DNA of 64,000 bases from MESE01 sp036675035 (GCA_036675035.1 JAKFFO010000071.1:1-64000); one strand, 5' to 3'. Shown: positions 35,359-47,183, counted from the stretch's first letter. Notes: generated by a model from the letters alone, not told the origin. Numbers and translations are program-made.

Positions 35359-35517
35359 TGGGCAATGCGGCAGCGAGGGGAGCCTTTTGGCATCGCTGCC
35401 ATCCTTGCAAAAACACAACACGTTAACGATCCATGCTGATAGCATGTTGATCAGATTTGCGCCGTGCGGGTTCACCATAAATCGAAACGCATCAACACAT
35501 CCAGAACAGTCTGAAAA

Positions 35518-36216
35518 ATGGAATTTGACCGCGACTACATCGTCATTAGCATTCATCTGCTCGGCGCCATTATTGCCGGCGGCATCATCGGCCTGGAACG
35601 TAGCTTTCATGGCCGGCCGGCCGGGTTCCGCACCCATACGCTGGTATGCCTGTCATCAAGCCTGCTGATGCTGATAACGCTGTACCAGTCGAAATGGCTG
35701 CCGGGCATGGCAGGCGAAATGATACGGGCAGATCCGACCCGCATGGCCCAGGGCATCATGACCGGCATCGGCTTTCTTGGCGCCGGCGTGATCTACAAGG
35801 AGAATTTCAATGTCCGCGGGCTGACGACGGCAGCATCGATCTGGATCACGGCCGCCATCGGCATCATGATCGGAATCGGTTTTTATTTCCCTGCCGTGGT
35901 GGCCAGCATACTTGCGCTTGGTACCCTGTCGGTATTCCGGCGAATTGAAGCGCTGATGCCGACGCAGTCCTACGCGCACTATACGATTTGCTTCGACAGG
36001 AACAATACGATGCCGGAAGATGGGTTGCGCGCATTGCTGGCGCAACATGGGTTCTCGGTATCCACCATGGGATACCGCATCACGGATAACAAGCAGCTGT
36101 TCGAATACCAGACGGTGATTCAAACAACCGACTCGTCCAATACCGCCCGCCTGGCCGACACTTTGCGCGGAATGGAGTTGGTGCGTGAATTCCGGATCGC
36201 CCCGGCCGGCGATTAA
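35518..36216 (+). CDS. MgtC/SapB family membrane protein
   Basis: A 232-residue protein with about five membrane segments (about 8-150) and a C-terminal soluble domain (about 155-230). The family motif GGIIGLERSFHGRPAGFRTHTLVC is at about 21-44, and GIGFLGAGVIYKENFNVRGLTTAASIW near 81-107. MgtC proteins in pathogens are virulence and low-magnesium factors that act on the F-type ATP synthase; chromosomal relatives like this one are often of unknown role. It lies 159 bp after the DapA-like gene and converges on thiE. Confidence 0.9.
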   Translation: MEFDRDYIVISIHLLGAIIAGGIIGLERSFHGRPAGFRTHTLVCLSSSLLMLITLYQSKWLPGMAGEMIRADPTRMAQGIMTGIGFLGAGVIYKENFNVRGLTTAASIWITAAIGIMIGIGFYFPAVVASILALGTLSVFRRIEALMPTQSYAHYTICFDRNNTMPEDGLRALLAQHGFSVSTMGYRITDNKQLFEYQTVIQTTDSSNTARLADTLRGMELVREFRIAPAGD

Positions 36217-36247
36217 ACTGTCTTGCGGCGCTCGATCGAATCTGGCT

Positions 36248-36859
36248 TCATTTATCGAATAACCGTGCGAAATCCCGGGCGGCCGCTTCCGGATCGGCAG
36301 CCAGATACACACTGCTGATTGCCGCCACCATATCGGCTCCGCATGCCACCAGCGGTGTCGCGTTTTCTTTAGTCATGCCGCCGATCACGACGACCGGCAA
36401 TGAAATTTCAGATTTTGACTGGGTAATTATCCGGGATGGCGTGGTGACCGGATATTTCTTGACGCGCGATGGATAGAAGCCGCCGAAGGCGATATAACTG
36501 GCGCCGTCCCGATGAGAATCGCGCGCAAGCTGCAAGTCGCCATAGCATGAAGCGCCGACAATCTTTTCCGGACCCAGCAGTGCGCGCACCGGGGCCACCG
36601 ACATGTCGGTGCCGCCAATATGCACGCCGTCGGCATCAATGGCCAGGCACAGGTCGACATGATCATTGACAATCAGGGGTCGTTGATACCTGCGGCATAA
36701 CGCGAGCAAACGCCCGGCCTGCTCGCGGCGCAATGTTTCTCCTGCGGTCTTGTGGCGGTACTGCAGCAGCGCAGCACCGCCGCGCAATGCCATTTCCGTG
36801 ACGTCCAACAGTTTTTGAGTGTCATCCCAATCGGGTGTGACGATATACAAACCATTCAT
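36248..36859 (-). CDS. thiE: Thiamin-phosphate synthase ThiE
   Basis: Joins hydroxymethylpyrimidine diphosphate and thiazole phosphate into thiamin phosphate. The 203-residue TIM-barrel protein begins MNGLYIVTPDWDD, contains QYRHKTAGE (about 35-43), NDHVDLCLAIDADGVHIG (about 64-81) with the magnesium-binding Asp, and GASCYGD and AFGGFYPSRVK further on. It is the last gene of the thiamin operon and overlaps the 3' end of thiD by 4 bp. The open frame upstream of 36859 lies inside thiD and is not used. Confidence 0.95.
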   Translation of the reverse strand: MNGLYIVTPDWDDTQKLLDVTEMALRGGAALLQYRHKTAGETLRREQAGRLLALCRRYQRPLIVNDHVDLCLAIDADGVHIGGTDMSVAPVRALLGPEKIVGASCYGDLQLARDSHRDGASYIAFGGFYPSRVKKYPVTTPSRIITQSKSEISLPVVVIGGMTKENATPLVACGADMVAAISSVYLAADPEAAARDFARLFDK

Positions 36860-37659
36860 GTAATGTTCCTGGAAGATGGGATGAATCGATCCGGAATTCG
36901 CTGTCCATCCGCGACTGAATACGATCGCTCCAATGTCTGCTGACAATACATTTGCCCCACATCGATCGCCTGTTCCATTGTTTTACCCTGGGCAAGCAAT
37001 GCAGCGATCGCAGAAGCCAGCGTGCAGCCGCTGCCGTGGAATGCGCCTTGCAATCGCGGCCAGCTCCAGGAGCGCGAATTATCGCGAGTAAACCATCGAT
37101 TGACTACCTTGTCGCGATCCATTCCATGACCGCCCTTGATCAATACATGCCGGCAACCGCGCCGCAACAGGATTTCCGCCTGCGTATCGGCCCGCCGGTC
37201 ACCGCCGCACAGTGCAGACGCTTCCGGCAGGTTGGGCGTAATCAGTGTCGCAATCTCAATCAGCGGCGCGATAATTTTTGTCGCGTCTTCCACTGCAAGC
37301 GCATCGCCATGGCCACTTGCCAGCACCGGATCGAATACCACCGGAAGATCGGGATGCGTCTTCCTTAAATCCTGCACGATAGCGGCTAACACTTCGGCAT
37401 TGGCACTATTGGCAATGATGCCGATCTTGATCGCCGCAACTTCGATCTTGTTGGTCAACGCCTGCGCCTGCTGGCGCAAAAGCAAGGCGGGCACCGGATG
37501 CACCGCGAACACTCGATCATTATCCTGAACCGTCAGCGCGGTGATAACTGCTAAAGGATGGGCGCCAAGTGCGGCGATCGCCTGGACATCCGCTTGCATG
37601 CCGGCCCCGCCGCTGGGATCGGCGCCGGAAAATACCAGGACAGATGGCCGTCGAATCAT
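36856..37659 (-). CDS. thiD: Hydroxymethylpyrimidine/phosphomethylpyrimidine kinase ThiD
   Basis: Phosphorylates HMP and HMP-phosphate to the diphosphate used by ThiE. The 267-residue ribokinase-fold protein starts MIRRPSVLVFSGADPSGGAG with the substrate-binding SGADPSGGAGMQAD (about 11-24). VQDNDRVFAVHPV follows, and the ATP/anion-hole signature LQGAFHGSGCTLASAIAALLA lies near 206-226. It begins 7 bp after thiG and overlaps thiE by 4 bp. An open extension upstream of 37659 lies in thiG. Confidence 0.95.
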   Translation of the reverse strand: MIRRPSVLVFSGADPSGGAGMQADVQAIAALGAHPLAVITALTVQDNDRVFAVHPVPALLLRQQAQALTNKIEVAAIKIGIIANSANAEVLAAIVQDLRKTHPDLPVVFDPVLASGHGDALAVEDATKIIAPLIEIATLITPNLPEASALCGGDRRADTQAEILLRRGCRHVLIKGGHGMDRDKVVNRWFTRDNSRSWSWPRLQGAFHGSGCTLASAIAALLAQGKTMEQAIDVGQMYCQQTLERSYSVADGQRIPDRFIPSSRNIT

Positions 37660-37666
37660 ATCGGGT

Positions 37667-38476
37667 TCACGTCGGACGTCCTGCCATCGGCGACGATGGC
37701 GATGCGGCAAACCGCTTCGGAATGCGGCCGGCGAGGTAGGCGGCACGCCCGGCTTCGACTGCAAGCCGCATTGCATGCGCCATGCGGATCGGATCGCGTG
37801 CGCCGGCAATCGCGGTATTCATCAATACGCCATCGCAGCCCAGCTCCATCGCAATGGCAGCATCCGATGCGGTACCGACACCGGCATCGACCAGTACCGG
37901 CACCGTCGCCTGTTCGATAATCAGCGACAGATTCCATGGATTCAGAATCCCCATGCCGGATCCGATCAATGAAGCCAGCGGCATTACAGCGACGCAGCCG
38001 ATCTGCTCCAGCAGCCTGGCCTGGATCGGATCGTCACTGCAATACACCATCACATCGAAACCGTCGTTCACCAATGTTTCTGCCGCCTTCAAGGTCTCGG
38101 GCATGTTCGGAAACAGCGTCTTCTCGTCGCCCAGCACTTCGAGCTTCACCAGCTTGTGGCCATTGAGCAGTTCACGTGCCAACTGAAGCGTGTACACCGC
38201 ATCGGCTGCGGTGTAGCAGCCGGCCGTGTTGGGCAGTATCGTGAATTTCGACGGCGGCACCACATCGAGCAGGCTCGGTGCATTCGGGTCCTGCCCGATA
38301 TTGACGCGGCGGATCGCGACCGTGATGATGTCGGCGCCGCTGGCTTCGGTCGCAGCGCGGGTTTCTTCGAGGTCGCGGTATTTGCCGCTGCCGACCAGCA
38401 GGCGGGAACGATAGGTTTGGCCGGCGATGGTAAGGCCCTGTTGCGAAGCCTCATGTTGATGATCGTCGATATTCAT
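37667..38476 (-). CDS. thiG: Thiazole synthase ThiG
   Basis: Builds the thiazole phosphate ring from deoxyxylulose phosphate, dehydroglycine and ThiS thiocarboxylate. The 269-residue TIM barrel has SRLLVGSGKYRDLEETRAA (about 23-41), the Schiff-base Lys in VKLEVLGDEKTLFPN (about 109-123) and VLVDAGVGTASDAAIAMELGCDG in the C-terminal half. ATG 38476 has AGGAG upstream. Between it and thiS lies a 516-bp gap with a decayed DUF559 gene, so operon continuity is interrupted. Its substrate deoxyxylulose phosphate comes from Dxs. Confidence 0.95.
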   Translation of the reverse strand: MNIDDHQHEASQQGLTIAGQTYRSRLLVGSGKYRDLEETRAATEASGADIITVAIRRVNIGQDPNAPSLLDVVPPSKFTILPNTAGCYTAADAVYTLQLARELLNGHKLVKLEVLGDEKTLFPNMPETLKAAETLVNDGFDVMVYCSDDPIQARLLEQIGCVAVMPLASLIGSGMGILNPWNLSLIIEQATVPVLVDAGVGTASDAAIAMELGCDGVLMNTAIAGARDPIRMAHAMRLAVEAGRAAYLAGRIPKRFAASPSSPMAGRPT

Positions 38477-38617
38477 ATTTTCTCCTGAGTTCCTTCCCTT
38501 CCTATGCAAGGAAAGCCTTGGTTCGAAATTGACATGTCGCCTGGCGCACTGGCTTTATCTCTTTTTCAAGAGGAAGCCGGGATGGATATGGGTATATTAG
38601 GCTAGCTCCCCACTGCT

Positions 38618-38638
38618 CCCTCCCCTTCAAGGGGAGGG
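38618..38638. repeat. Palindromic repeat, left side of DUF559 module
   Basis: A 21-bp palindrome with arms CCCTCCCCTT and AAGGGGAGGG and one central base. It overlaps the stop of the DUF559 remnant. Read on the minus strand, its head is CATCCCCGCCCCGG, matching the head CATCCCCACCCTAA of the copy at 38945-38965, so the two copies are in inverted orientation. Confidence 0.75.
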
Positions 38639-38924
38639 CCGGGGCGGGGATGGGTTCAAAGCATCCCAAATAATTTGAACAACCGCATCTGTTTCATTCA
38701 GCACTTCGTTATTCCAAAAACGAATAACGATAAAACCTGCCTTACTCAGTAATTCAGTCCTTTTTTGCACATGGTCTCGCTCCTCGGCATGTTGCGAGCC
38801 GTCGACTTCGATAACCAATCGTCTCTCCATGCAAACGATGCCATAGCCTTCGTTCTGCATCGGTCATTGACTTGCGCAAATCCTTTGCTGCGGATTTTGT
38901 GAAATCGTTGGTTTGGCCTTGCAT
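38627..38924 (-). pseudogene. DUF559-family endonuclease-like gene, internally deleted and frameshifted
   Basis: From ATG 38924 the first frame gives the usual N-terminus (FTKSAAKDLRKSMTDAERRL, then LWHRLHG). The C-terminal half is in another frame (MERRLVIEVDGSQHAEERD..., through IVIRFWNNEVLNETD...IIWDAL). The ~25-30 residues normally between them (the KFRRQHPIG...DF region) are missing. DUF559 proteins are Vsr/restriction-endonuclease-like, about 115-130 residues. The gene is thus a relic with internal deletion. It lies between two inverted palindromes inside the thiamin operon. Confidence 0.75.
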
Positions 38925-38944
38925 TTAACCCATCCCCACCCTAA

Positions 38945-38965
38945 CCCTCCCCTTGAAGGGGAGGG
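38945..38965. repeat. Palindromic repeat, right side of DUF559 module
   Basis: A 21-bp palindrome with arms CCCTCCCCTT and AAGGGGAGGG, preceded by the head CATCCCCACCCTAA. It is the inverted partner of the element at 38618-38638, together bracketing the DUF559 remnant. Confidence 0.75.
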
Positions 38966-38992
38966 AATAACGACCTTGATCAACATTAGGGT

Positions 38993-39193
38993 TCATCCGC
39001 CGCCGATCGCACGTACGATATCGACGCGATCGCGTGCTTGCAACACTCGCTGCGGCCACATCGACCGCGGCACCACTTCGCGATTGACTGCGATCGCAAG
39101 CGCCTGGCTCGACAATTCCAGCGCCGCGATCAACTCCTGCAGGTTCTGGTTTTCCGTGATCCGGTGCGGCGCACCGTTCAATTCGATTTCCAC
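38993..39193 (-). CDS. thiS: Sulfur carrier protein ThiS
   Basis: A 66-residue ubiquitin-like carrier whose C-terminal glycine is adenylated and thiocarboxylated to donate sulfur to the thiazole. It ends VRAIGGG, giving the essential Gly-Gly tail. The N-terminus MEIELNGAPHRI forms the first beta strands. It begins 15 bp after thiC. ThiF and the glycine oxidase ThiO are not in this operon, so they would be supplied from elsewhere. Confidence 0.94.
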   Translation of the reverse strand: MEIELNGAPHRITENQNLQELIAALELSSQALAIAVNREVVPRSMWPQRVLQARDRVDIVRAIGGG

Positions 39194-39208
39194 GCTTTAT
39201 CTCGCTCG

Positions 39209-41122
<1,914 letters not shown>

Positions 41123-41183
41123 TCTGTTCCTTTGGCTTGTCAAAAAAGCGAAGGAACATCGGAATCAGAAAAGAAGACATTCC

Positions 41184-41282
41184 GAAAGCTTCCCTTCGCT
41201 GGCATTATCCAGATCAGGTTCGAGGGTGTTTCTCACCCGGCTGCAAATGCGTTTTTGCGCAGCCAGGACCCCTAGCGTTTGC
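41184..41282 (-). promoter_or_regulatory. TPP riboswitch (THI element) of thiC
   Basis: On the minus strand the conserved parts appear in order: GCTAGGGGTCC, GGGTGAGA, ACCCTCGAACCTGATCTGG, ATAATGCCAGCGAAGGGAAGC. These match the thi-box aptamer that binds thiamin diphosphate and shuts down expression. A CGGAAT/ATTCCG hairpin between the aptamer and the AAAGGA ribosome site may be the expression platform. Confidence 0.96.
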
Positions 41283-41304
41283 CGTGACGAACCGGCATCC
41301 GGGA

Positions 41305-41332
41305 ATTATACGCCGTCGAGAGCATAAGTCAG
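41305..41332 (-). promoter_or_regulatory. Putative promoter of the thiamin operon
   Basis: Minus-strand CTGACT (41327-41332), 16 bases, TATAAT (41305-41310). The start would be about 41298, just before the riboswitch, which supports it. Confidence 0.6.
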
Positions 41333-41344
41333 CAGTGACTACCT

Positions 41345-41350
41345 TATAAT
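41345..41350 (+). promoter_or_regulatory. Likely -10 element of valS
   Basis: A consensus TATAAT 30 bases before the valS start. No good -35 is visible. It is back to back with the thiC promoter, so the two divergent promoters share about 45 bp. Confidence 0.5.
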
Positions 41351-41379
41351 GTTCGGTTTCGCAAAAACCAAGCCAAATC

Positions 41380-44208
41380 ATGGAATTAGCCAAGTCTTTC
41401 GACCCTGCCGACATTGAAAAATTCTGGCGTGCCGAATGGGAAAAGCGCGGTTATTACACCGCGACCACCGATAGCGACAAGCCGGCATTCAGCATTCAGT
41501 TGCCGCCTCCCAATGTTACCGGCACGCTGCACATGGGGCATGCATTCAACCAGACGATCATGGATGGCTTGACCCGTTATCACCGGATGCGCGGATTCAA
41601 TACCGCATGGATTCCCGGCACCGATCACGCTGGCATCGCGACCCAGATCGTGGTCGAACGGCAGCTCGACGCACAGAAAATTTCACGCCACGATCTCGGC
41701 CGCGAAAAATTCGTTGAAAAAGTATGGGAATGGAAAGAACAATCCGGCTCCACCATCACCGGCCAGATGCGGCGCATGGGCGCGTCGACCGACTGGAGCC
41801 GCGAATATTTCACGATGGACGAAAAACTGTCCAAGACGGTTACCGAAGTATTCGTGCGCCTGGTCGAGCAAGGCTTGATCTATCGCGGCAAGCGCCTGGT
41901 CAACTGGGACCCGGTACTCGGCACCGCGGTATCAGATCTGGAAGTGGTGTCGGAAGAAGAAGACGGCCACATGTGGCATCTGCGTTATCCGCTGGCCGAT
42001 GGCAGCGGGCATCTCACCGTGGCAACCACCCGCCCGGAAACCATGCTCGGCGACGTCGCGGTTGCGGTCGATCCGACCGACGAACGCTACGCGCATCTGG
42101 TCGGCAAGATGCTGGTGCTGCCTCTGTGCGACCGAGAGATTCCGGTGATTGCGGACGAATACGTCGACAAGGAATTCGGCACCGGTTGCGTGAAGATTAC
42201 GCCAGCCCATGACTTCAACGATTACGCGGTCGGGCAGCGCCACAAGCTGGCGCCGATCAGCATTCTGTCGCTCGACGCGAAGATCAATGAAAACAGCCCG
42301 GCCAAGTATCGGGGATTGGACCGCTTCGCTGCGCGCAAACAGATCGTGACCGATCTCGATGCGCAAGGCTTGCTGGAATCGGTCAAGCCGCACAAGCTGA
42401 TGGTGCCGCGCGGCGACCGTACCGGCGTGGTGATCGAGCCGATGTTGACCGATCAGTGGTTTGTCGCAATGAGCAAACCCGCGCCGGAAGGTACGCACTT
42501 CCCCGGAAAATCGATTGCCGAAGTCGCACTCGATAAAGTGGCGAACGGCGAAATCAAGATGATTCCGGAGAACTGGACCAACACGTACAACCAGTGGCTC
42601 AACAACATCCAGGACTGGTGCATCTCGCGTCAATTATGGTGGGGCCATCAAATCCCGGCCTGGTACGACGACCAGGGCAACTTCTATGTCGCGCGCAACG
42701 AACAGGAAGCGACGGCCAAGGCAGCGGCAGACGGCTACACCGGCACGCTGACCCGCGACAACGATGTGCTGGACACCTGGTTTTCATCCGCCCTGGTACC
42801 GTTTTCGACACTCGGCTGGCCGGAAGAAACCCCGGACTACAAAATGTTCCTGCCGTCGTCGGTGCTGGTCACCGGCTTCGACATCATCTTCTTCTGGGTC
42901 GCGCGTATGGTCATGATGACCACGCATTTCACCGGCAAAGTGCCGTTCGAGACCGTGTATGTGCATGGTCTGGTGCGCGACGCGAGCGGCCAGAAAATGT
43001 CCAAGTCGAAAGGCAACACGCTCGATCCGATCGACCTGATCGACGGCATCGATGTCGAATCGCTGGTCGCCAAGCGCACCGCCGGACTGATGAATCCGAA
43101 GCAGTCCGAAAGCATCGCCAAAGCCACGCGCAAGGAATTTCCGAACGGCGTCCCCGCATTCGGCACGGATGCGCTGCGCTTCACGATGGCAAGCTACGCA
43201 TCGCTGGGACGCAACATCAATTTCGATCTGAATCGCTGCGAGGGTTATCGCAATTTCTGCAACAAGCTGTGGAACGCGACACGCTTCGTGCTGATGAATA
43301 CCGAGGGCAAGGATTGCGGATTCGATGGGGCGTCGTGCGGCGAAGGCGGTCGCGATTTCTCGCAGGCGGATCGCTGGATCGTGTCGGCCCTGCAGCGGAC
43401 CGAAGCGGAAGTCGCAAAAGGATTTACCGACTATCGATTCGACAATATCGCTTCGGCAATTTACAAGTTCGTTTGGGATGAATATTGCGACTGGTATCTC
43501 GAAGTCGCGAAAGTACAGATCCAGCACGGTAACGAAGCGCAGCAACGCGCCACGCGCCGCACGCTGTTGCGCGTACTGGAAACGGTATTGCGCCTGGCGC
43601 ATCCGATCATTCCATTCATCACCGAAACATTGTGGCAAACCGTTGCGCCGATGACCGGCCGGGAACTGAATCCAGGCGGCGACTCGATCATGGTCCAGCC
43701 TTATCCAGTGGCGCAATCGGAAAAAATCGATGAGCAGGCGGAAGACTGGATGGCACAATTGAAGGCGCTGACCGATGCCTGCCGCAATCTGCGCGGTGAA
43801 ATGCAATTATCGCCAGCGACGCGGGTACCGTTGGTGATGGAAGCGGCAAATGCCGATGCCAAAACCCGGTTGCAATCATTCGCGCCTTATTTGCAAGCAC
43901 TGGCGAAATTGTCCGAGACCCTGGTAGTGGATACCTTGCCGGAATCACCGGCACCGGTTTCCGTCGTCGGTGATGCCAAATTGATGCTGAAGGTCGAAAT
44001 CGATCTGGCTGCAGAACGCGAGCGACTGTCGAAGGAAATCGCGCGCCTCGAAGCAGAAATCGCCAAGGCGAACGCAAAATTAAGCAACGAAAGTTTTGTG
44101 GCGCGCGCGCCGGCTCAGGTTGTCGCGCAGGAAAAAGAACGTATGGCGAATTTCGATACGACGCTTGGCAAGCTGCGTGAACAATTTGACAAGCTGCAAA
44201 AGCCCTGA
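41380..44208 (+). CDS. valS: Valyl-tRNA synthetase
   Basis: Charges tRNA-Val with valine. The 942-residue class I synthetase has the HIGH-type motif in PPPNVTGTLHMGHAF (about 44-58), a CP1 editing domain with TTRPETMLGDVAVAV (about 215), the KMSKS motif GQKMSKSKGN (about 538-547), an anticodon-binding domain and a C-terminal coiled coil (LAAERERLSKEIARLEAEIAK, about 867-887). All match family length and order. It is divergent from the thiamin operon. Confidence 0.98.
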   Translation: MELAKSFDPADIEKFWRAEWEKRGYYTATTDSDKPAFSIQLPPPNVTGTLHMGHAFNQTIMDGLTRYHRMRGFNTAWIPGTDHAGIATQIVVERQLDAQKISRHDLGREKFVEKVWEWKEQSGSTITGQMRRMGASTDWSREYFTMDEKLSKTVTEVFVRLVEQGLIYRGKRLVNWDPVLGTAVSDLEVVSEEEDGHMWHLRYPLADGSGHLTVATTRPETMLGDVAVAVDPTDERYAHLVGKMLVLPLCDREIPVIADEYVDKEFGTGCVKITPAHDFNDYAVGQRHKLAPISILSLDAKINENSPAKYRGLDRFAARKQIVTDLDAQGLLESVKPHKLMVPRGDRTGVVIEPMLTDQWFVAMSKPAPEGTHFPGKSIAEVALDKVANGEIKMIPENWTNTYNQWLNNIQDWCISRQLWWGHQIPAWYDDQGNFYVARNEQEATAKAAADGYTGTLTRDNDVLDTWFSSALVPFSTLGWPEETPDYKMFLPSSVLVTGFDIIFFWVARMVMMTTHFTGKVPFETVYVHGLVRDASGQKMSKSKGNTLDPIDLIDGIDVESLVAKRTAGLMNPKQSESIAKATRKEFPNGVPAFGTDALRFTMASYASLGRNINFDLNRCEGYRNFCNKLWNATRFVLMNTEGKDCGFDGASCGEGGRDFSQADRWIVSALQRTEAEVAKGFTDYRFDNIASAIYKFVWDEYCDWYLEVAKVQIQHGNEAQQRATRRTLLRVLETVLRLAHPIIPFITETLWQTVAPMTGRELNPGGDSIMVQPYPVAQSEKIDEQAEDWMAQLKALTDACRNLRGEMQLSPATRVPLVMEAANADAKTRLQSFAPYLQALAKLSETLVVDTLPESPAPVSVVGDAKLMLKVEIDLAAERERLSKEIARLEAEIAKANAKLSNESFVARAPAQVVAQEKERMANFDTTLGKLREQFDKLQKP

Positions 44209-44250
44209 CCTTCAACTATTGAATAATCAAATCTATTATCGGGAGACTCG

Positions 44251-44697
44251 ATGAAACAGCTACTTCTAGCCGCAATTGCGACCGCCGCCCTTACCGTCGG
44301 TCCGGTTTTTGCGCAAGAAGCGTCACCTATCGGCTTATGGAAAAACATTGACGATGAAACCGGCAAACCGAAAGCACTGATCCGCATTTCGGAAAGCAAC
44401 GGTGAGTTCAGCGGCAAGATCGAGAAACTGTTTCGCGCCCCCAACGAGGAACAAAACCCTAAATGTGATAAATGTGAAGGCGCCAGGAAAGACCAACCGA
44501 TCATCGGCATGACCATGCTGTGGGGAATGAAACAGGACGGCGACGAATACAATGGCGGCCAGATTCTCGATCCGGCCAATGGAAAGATCTACAAAAGCAA
44601 AATGTCGTTCGGCGCCAGCAACAAGGAATTGAACGTACGCGGCTACATCGGCATGCCGATGCTGGGGCGGACACAGACTTGGATACGCACCGAGTAG
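44251..44697 (+). CDS. DUF2147 exported protein
   Basis: A 148-residue periplasmic protein. The signal peptide is MKQLLLAAIATAALTVGPVF with cleavage near AQEA. The DUF2147 core follows: GLWKNIDDETGKPKALIRISE (about 28-48), a CDKCEG pair of cysteines (about 72-77), GGQILDPANGKIYKSKM and LNVRGYIGMPMLGRTQTW at the C-terminus. Function unknown; beta-barrel fatty-acid-binding-like folds have been proposed for relatives. It has its own ribosome site (GGGAG) and is followed by a terminator. Confidence 0.88.
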   Translation: MKQLLLAAIATAALTVGPVFAQEASPIGLWKNIDDETGKPKALIRISESNGEFSGKIEKLFRAPNEEQNPKCDKCEGARKDQPIIGMTMLWGMKQDGDEYNGGQILDPANGKIYKSKMSFGASNKELNVRGYIGMPMLGRTQTWIRTE

Positions 44698-44720
44698 ACA
44701 TTCCAGGCCAGTAAAAGAGA

Positions 44721-44752
44721 AAGGCGCCTCGGTGTTAACCGGGCGCCTTTTT
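44721..44752 (+). terminator. Intrinsic terminator after the DUF2147 gene
   Basis: AGGCGCC (44722-44728) pairs with GGCGCCT (44742-44748), extended by CGGT/ACCG inside, followed by five T. Confidence 0.88.
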
Positions 44753-44785
44753 AATTGCAAGCCTTACTGGCGAACAATAAACGCT

Positions 44786-45631
44786 TCAAACGAATGAGAT
44801 CGTCAGGCCCGGCAGCGTTACGCCGGAAAATGCGGTAGTCCAGGTCTGGCCGGCGGTGATCGGATAGGCATCCGTCAAGGTACCGGTGGTAATGATTTCA
44901 CCCGCCGCCAACGGTGCGAATTGCGATTGGGTCAACAGCAATTGATGCAGATGCCACAACGCATGCACCGGACTGTCCAGCACATTGCTGCCGAATCCGG
45001 CTGCGCGCAGCGTAAACGAATCTGCTTCGATGAGCGATAGCGACACGCTGGCATTGGCCAGCACCGCCGCCAGATTGCGCCGTGTGGCATCCGACAGTAC
45101 TTTCGGCTCGCCGACGATCAAGGCCCCATGCAGACCGAACGCGGCAACCGCATCGACTGCATTGAATTTCCATTTCGGAAACGGGCAGACGACAATCTCG
45201 AATCCATGCGCCATCCATTCGATGCATTCGGCGATAGTCTCGACCGTGGCATCCGGCGGCGGCGCCGCGCGAAGCTTGAACACGATTTCCGGTTCGATGC
45301 GCGGCTGCAATGCTCCGGCCAGGCTCTGGAGCCCATGATTGTCTTCGGCATAACGGATGGTGGTATCGAACATCGGGCCCCAGATCGGCTTGTCGATCGG
45401 ATGCGACAAACCGTATCTGGGCCAGATCGTGCGATTGGTAAAACCGATTTTGCGCCCGGCCGGAGTCTCGCCTTGTGCAATCCGGACATCCTGGATGGTC
45501 TTCGCTATGTCGTAGGCATCCTTCAACAACAGGGTTGGACTTTCAGACGATATGGGCGCAATTTGCTGTGCATCGGATCGCGCAGCCAGCAATCGGTGCG
45601 CGTAGCGGTTGGCTTGAGCAGACAGGAGCAT
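44786..45631 (-). CDS. 2-Keto-4-pentenoate hydratase family protein
   Basis: A 281-residue hydratase/decarboxylase (MhpD/HpcG superfamily, fumarylacetoacetase-like fold). The metal-binding region PRIEPEIVFKL (about 107-117) is typical, with GRKIGFTN (about 59-66) and VNVPL-type C-terminal features replaced by SPVHALWHLH. Such enzymes add water to 2-hydroxy-penta-2,4-dienoates in aromatic meta-cleavage. No other pathway gene is adjacent, so it may act on another 2-oxo acid. The gap 45632-45891 toward ruvB holds nothing I can name. Confidence 0.85.
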   Translation of the reverse strand: MLLSAQANRYAHRLLAARSDAQQIAPISSESPTLLLKDAYDIAKTIQDVRIAQGETPAGRKIGFTNRTIWPRYGLSHPIDKPIWGPMFDTTIRYAEDNHGLQSLAGALQPRIEPEIVFKLRAAPPPDATVETIAECIEWMAHGFEIVVCPFPKWKFNAVDAVAAFGLHGALIVGEPKVLSDATRRNLAAVLANASVSLSLIEADSFTLRAAGFGSNVLDSPVHALWHLHQLLLTQSQFAPLAAGEIITTGTLTDAYPITAGQTWTTAFSGVTLPGLTISFV

Positions 45632-45891
45632 GACAGTTCACGCGTAGGCGGGATGAAATGGAAATATACGACATTGTCTGCGACACAATATCTTTACACA
45701 AGCGCCGATTGAACCGATTGAGCATGATCAATTTGATAACCGCATGACGCTACCGGGATCGGTCCTGCAATGTAACTACGTGCGGGGATGATCGAAAAAC
45801 CGAAAACAAACAGTGCTTTCCGCCTCTATTGAGGCTGGCCAAATTATTTTATTCTTATGTGGACCGATTGCCGATCAGGCCGGCTTGATCC

Positions 45892-46950
<1,059 letters not shown>

Positions 46951-47019
46951 GTTCTGTTCCAACGTAACGAGTCTATTGATCCGGCACGATGAAGTCTCTG
47001 TTTCATCGCGCCCATTTTT

Positions 47020-47113
47020 CACCCTCTCCCTCTGAGAGAGGGTCGGGGGTGAAGCAGGGGTTTCGGATGGCATGCCATCCGCCTGCGTAACAACCCTGTC
47101 TTGCAAGACAGGG
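47020..47113. repeat. REP-like hairpin plus two-hairpin module, copy 2 (ruvA-ruvB gap)
   Basis: A CCCTCTC/GAGAGGG hairpin (47022-47042), whose minus-strand head is CACCCCCGA, is followed by GGGGTGAAGCAG, the perfect palindrome GGATGGCATGCCATCC (47065-47080), spacer GCCTGCGTAAC and the perfect 20-bp palindrome at 47094-47113 (centre CTTGCAAG). Leader, spacer and the 31-bp centre-to-centre distance are as in 10853-10920. It occupies most of the 233-bp gap between ruvA and ruvB. Confidence 0.75.
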
Positions 47114-47183
47114 GGCGCCCTGCAAGGGAGGGGATGCGGCTCCATATTTATTCGTGCCGCATCAATAGTCTATTATCCGCTGG

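Noticed and set aside
42784..43806. A 340-codon minus-strand frame inside valS
   Set aside because: Shadow of valS. No ribosome site and no family resemblance.
46951..47145. N-terminal extension of RuvB
   Set aside because: The added 65 residues come from the palindromic repeat; RuvB homology starts at 46950.
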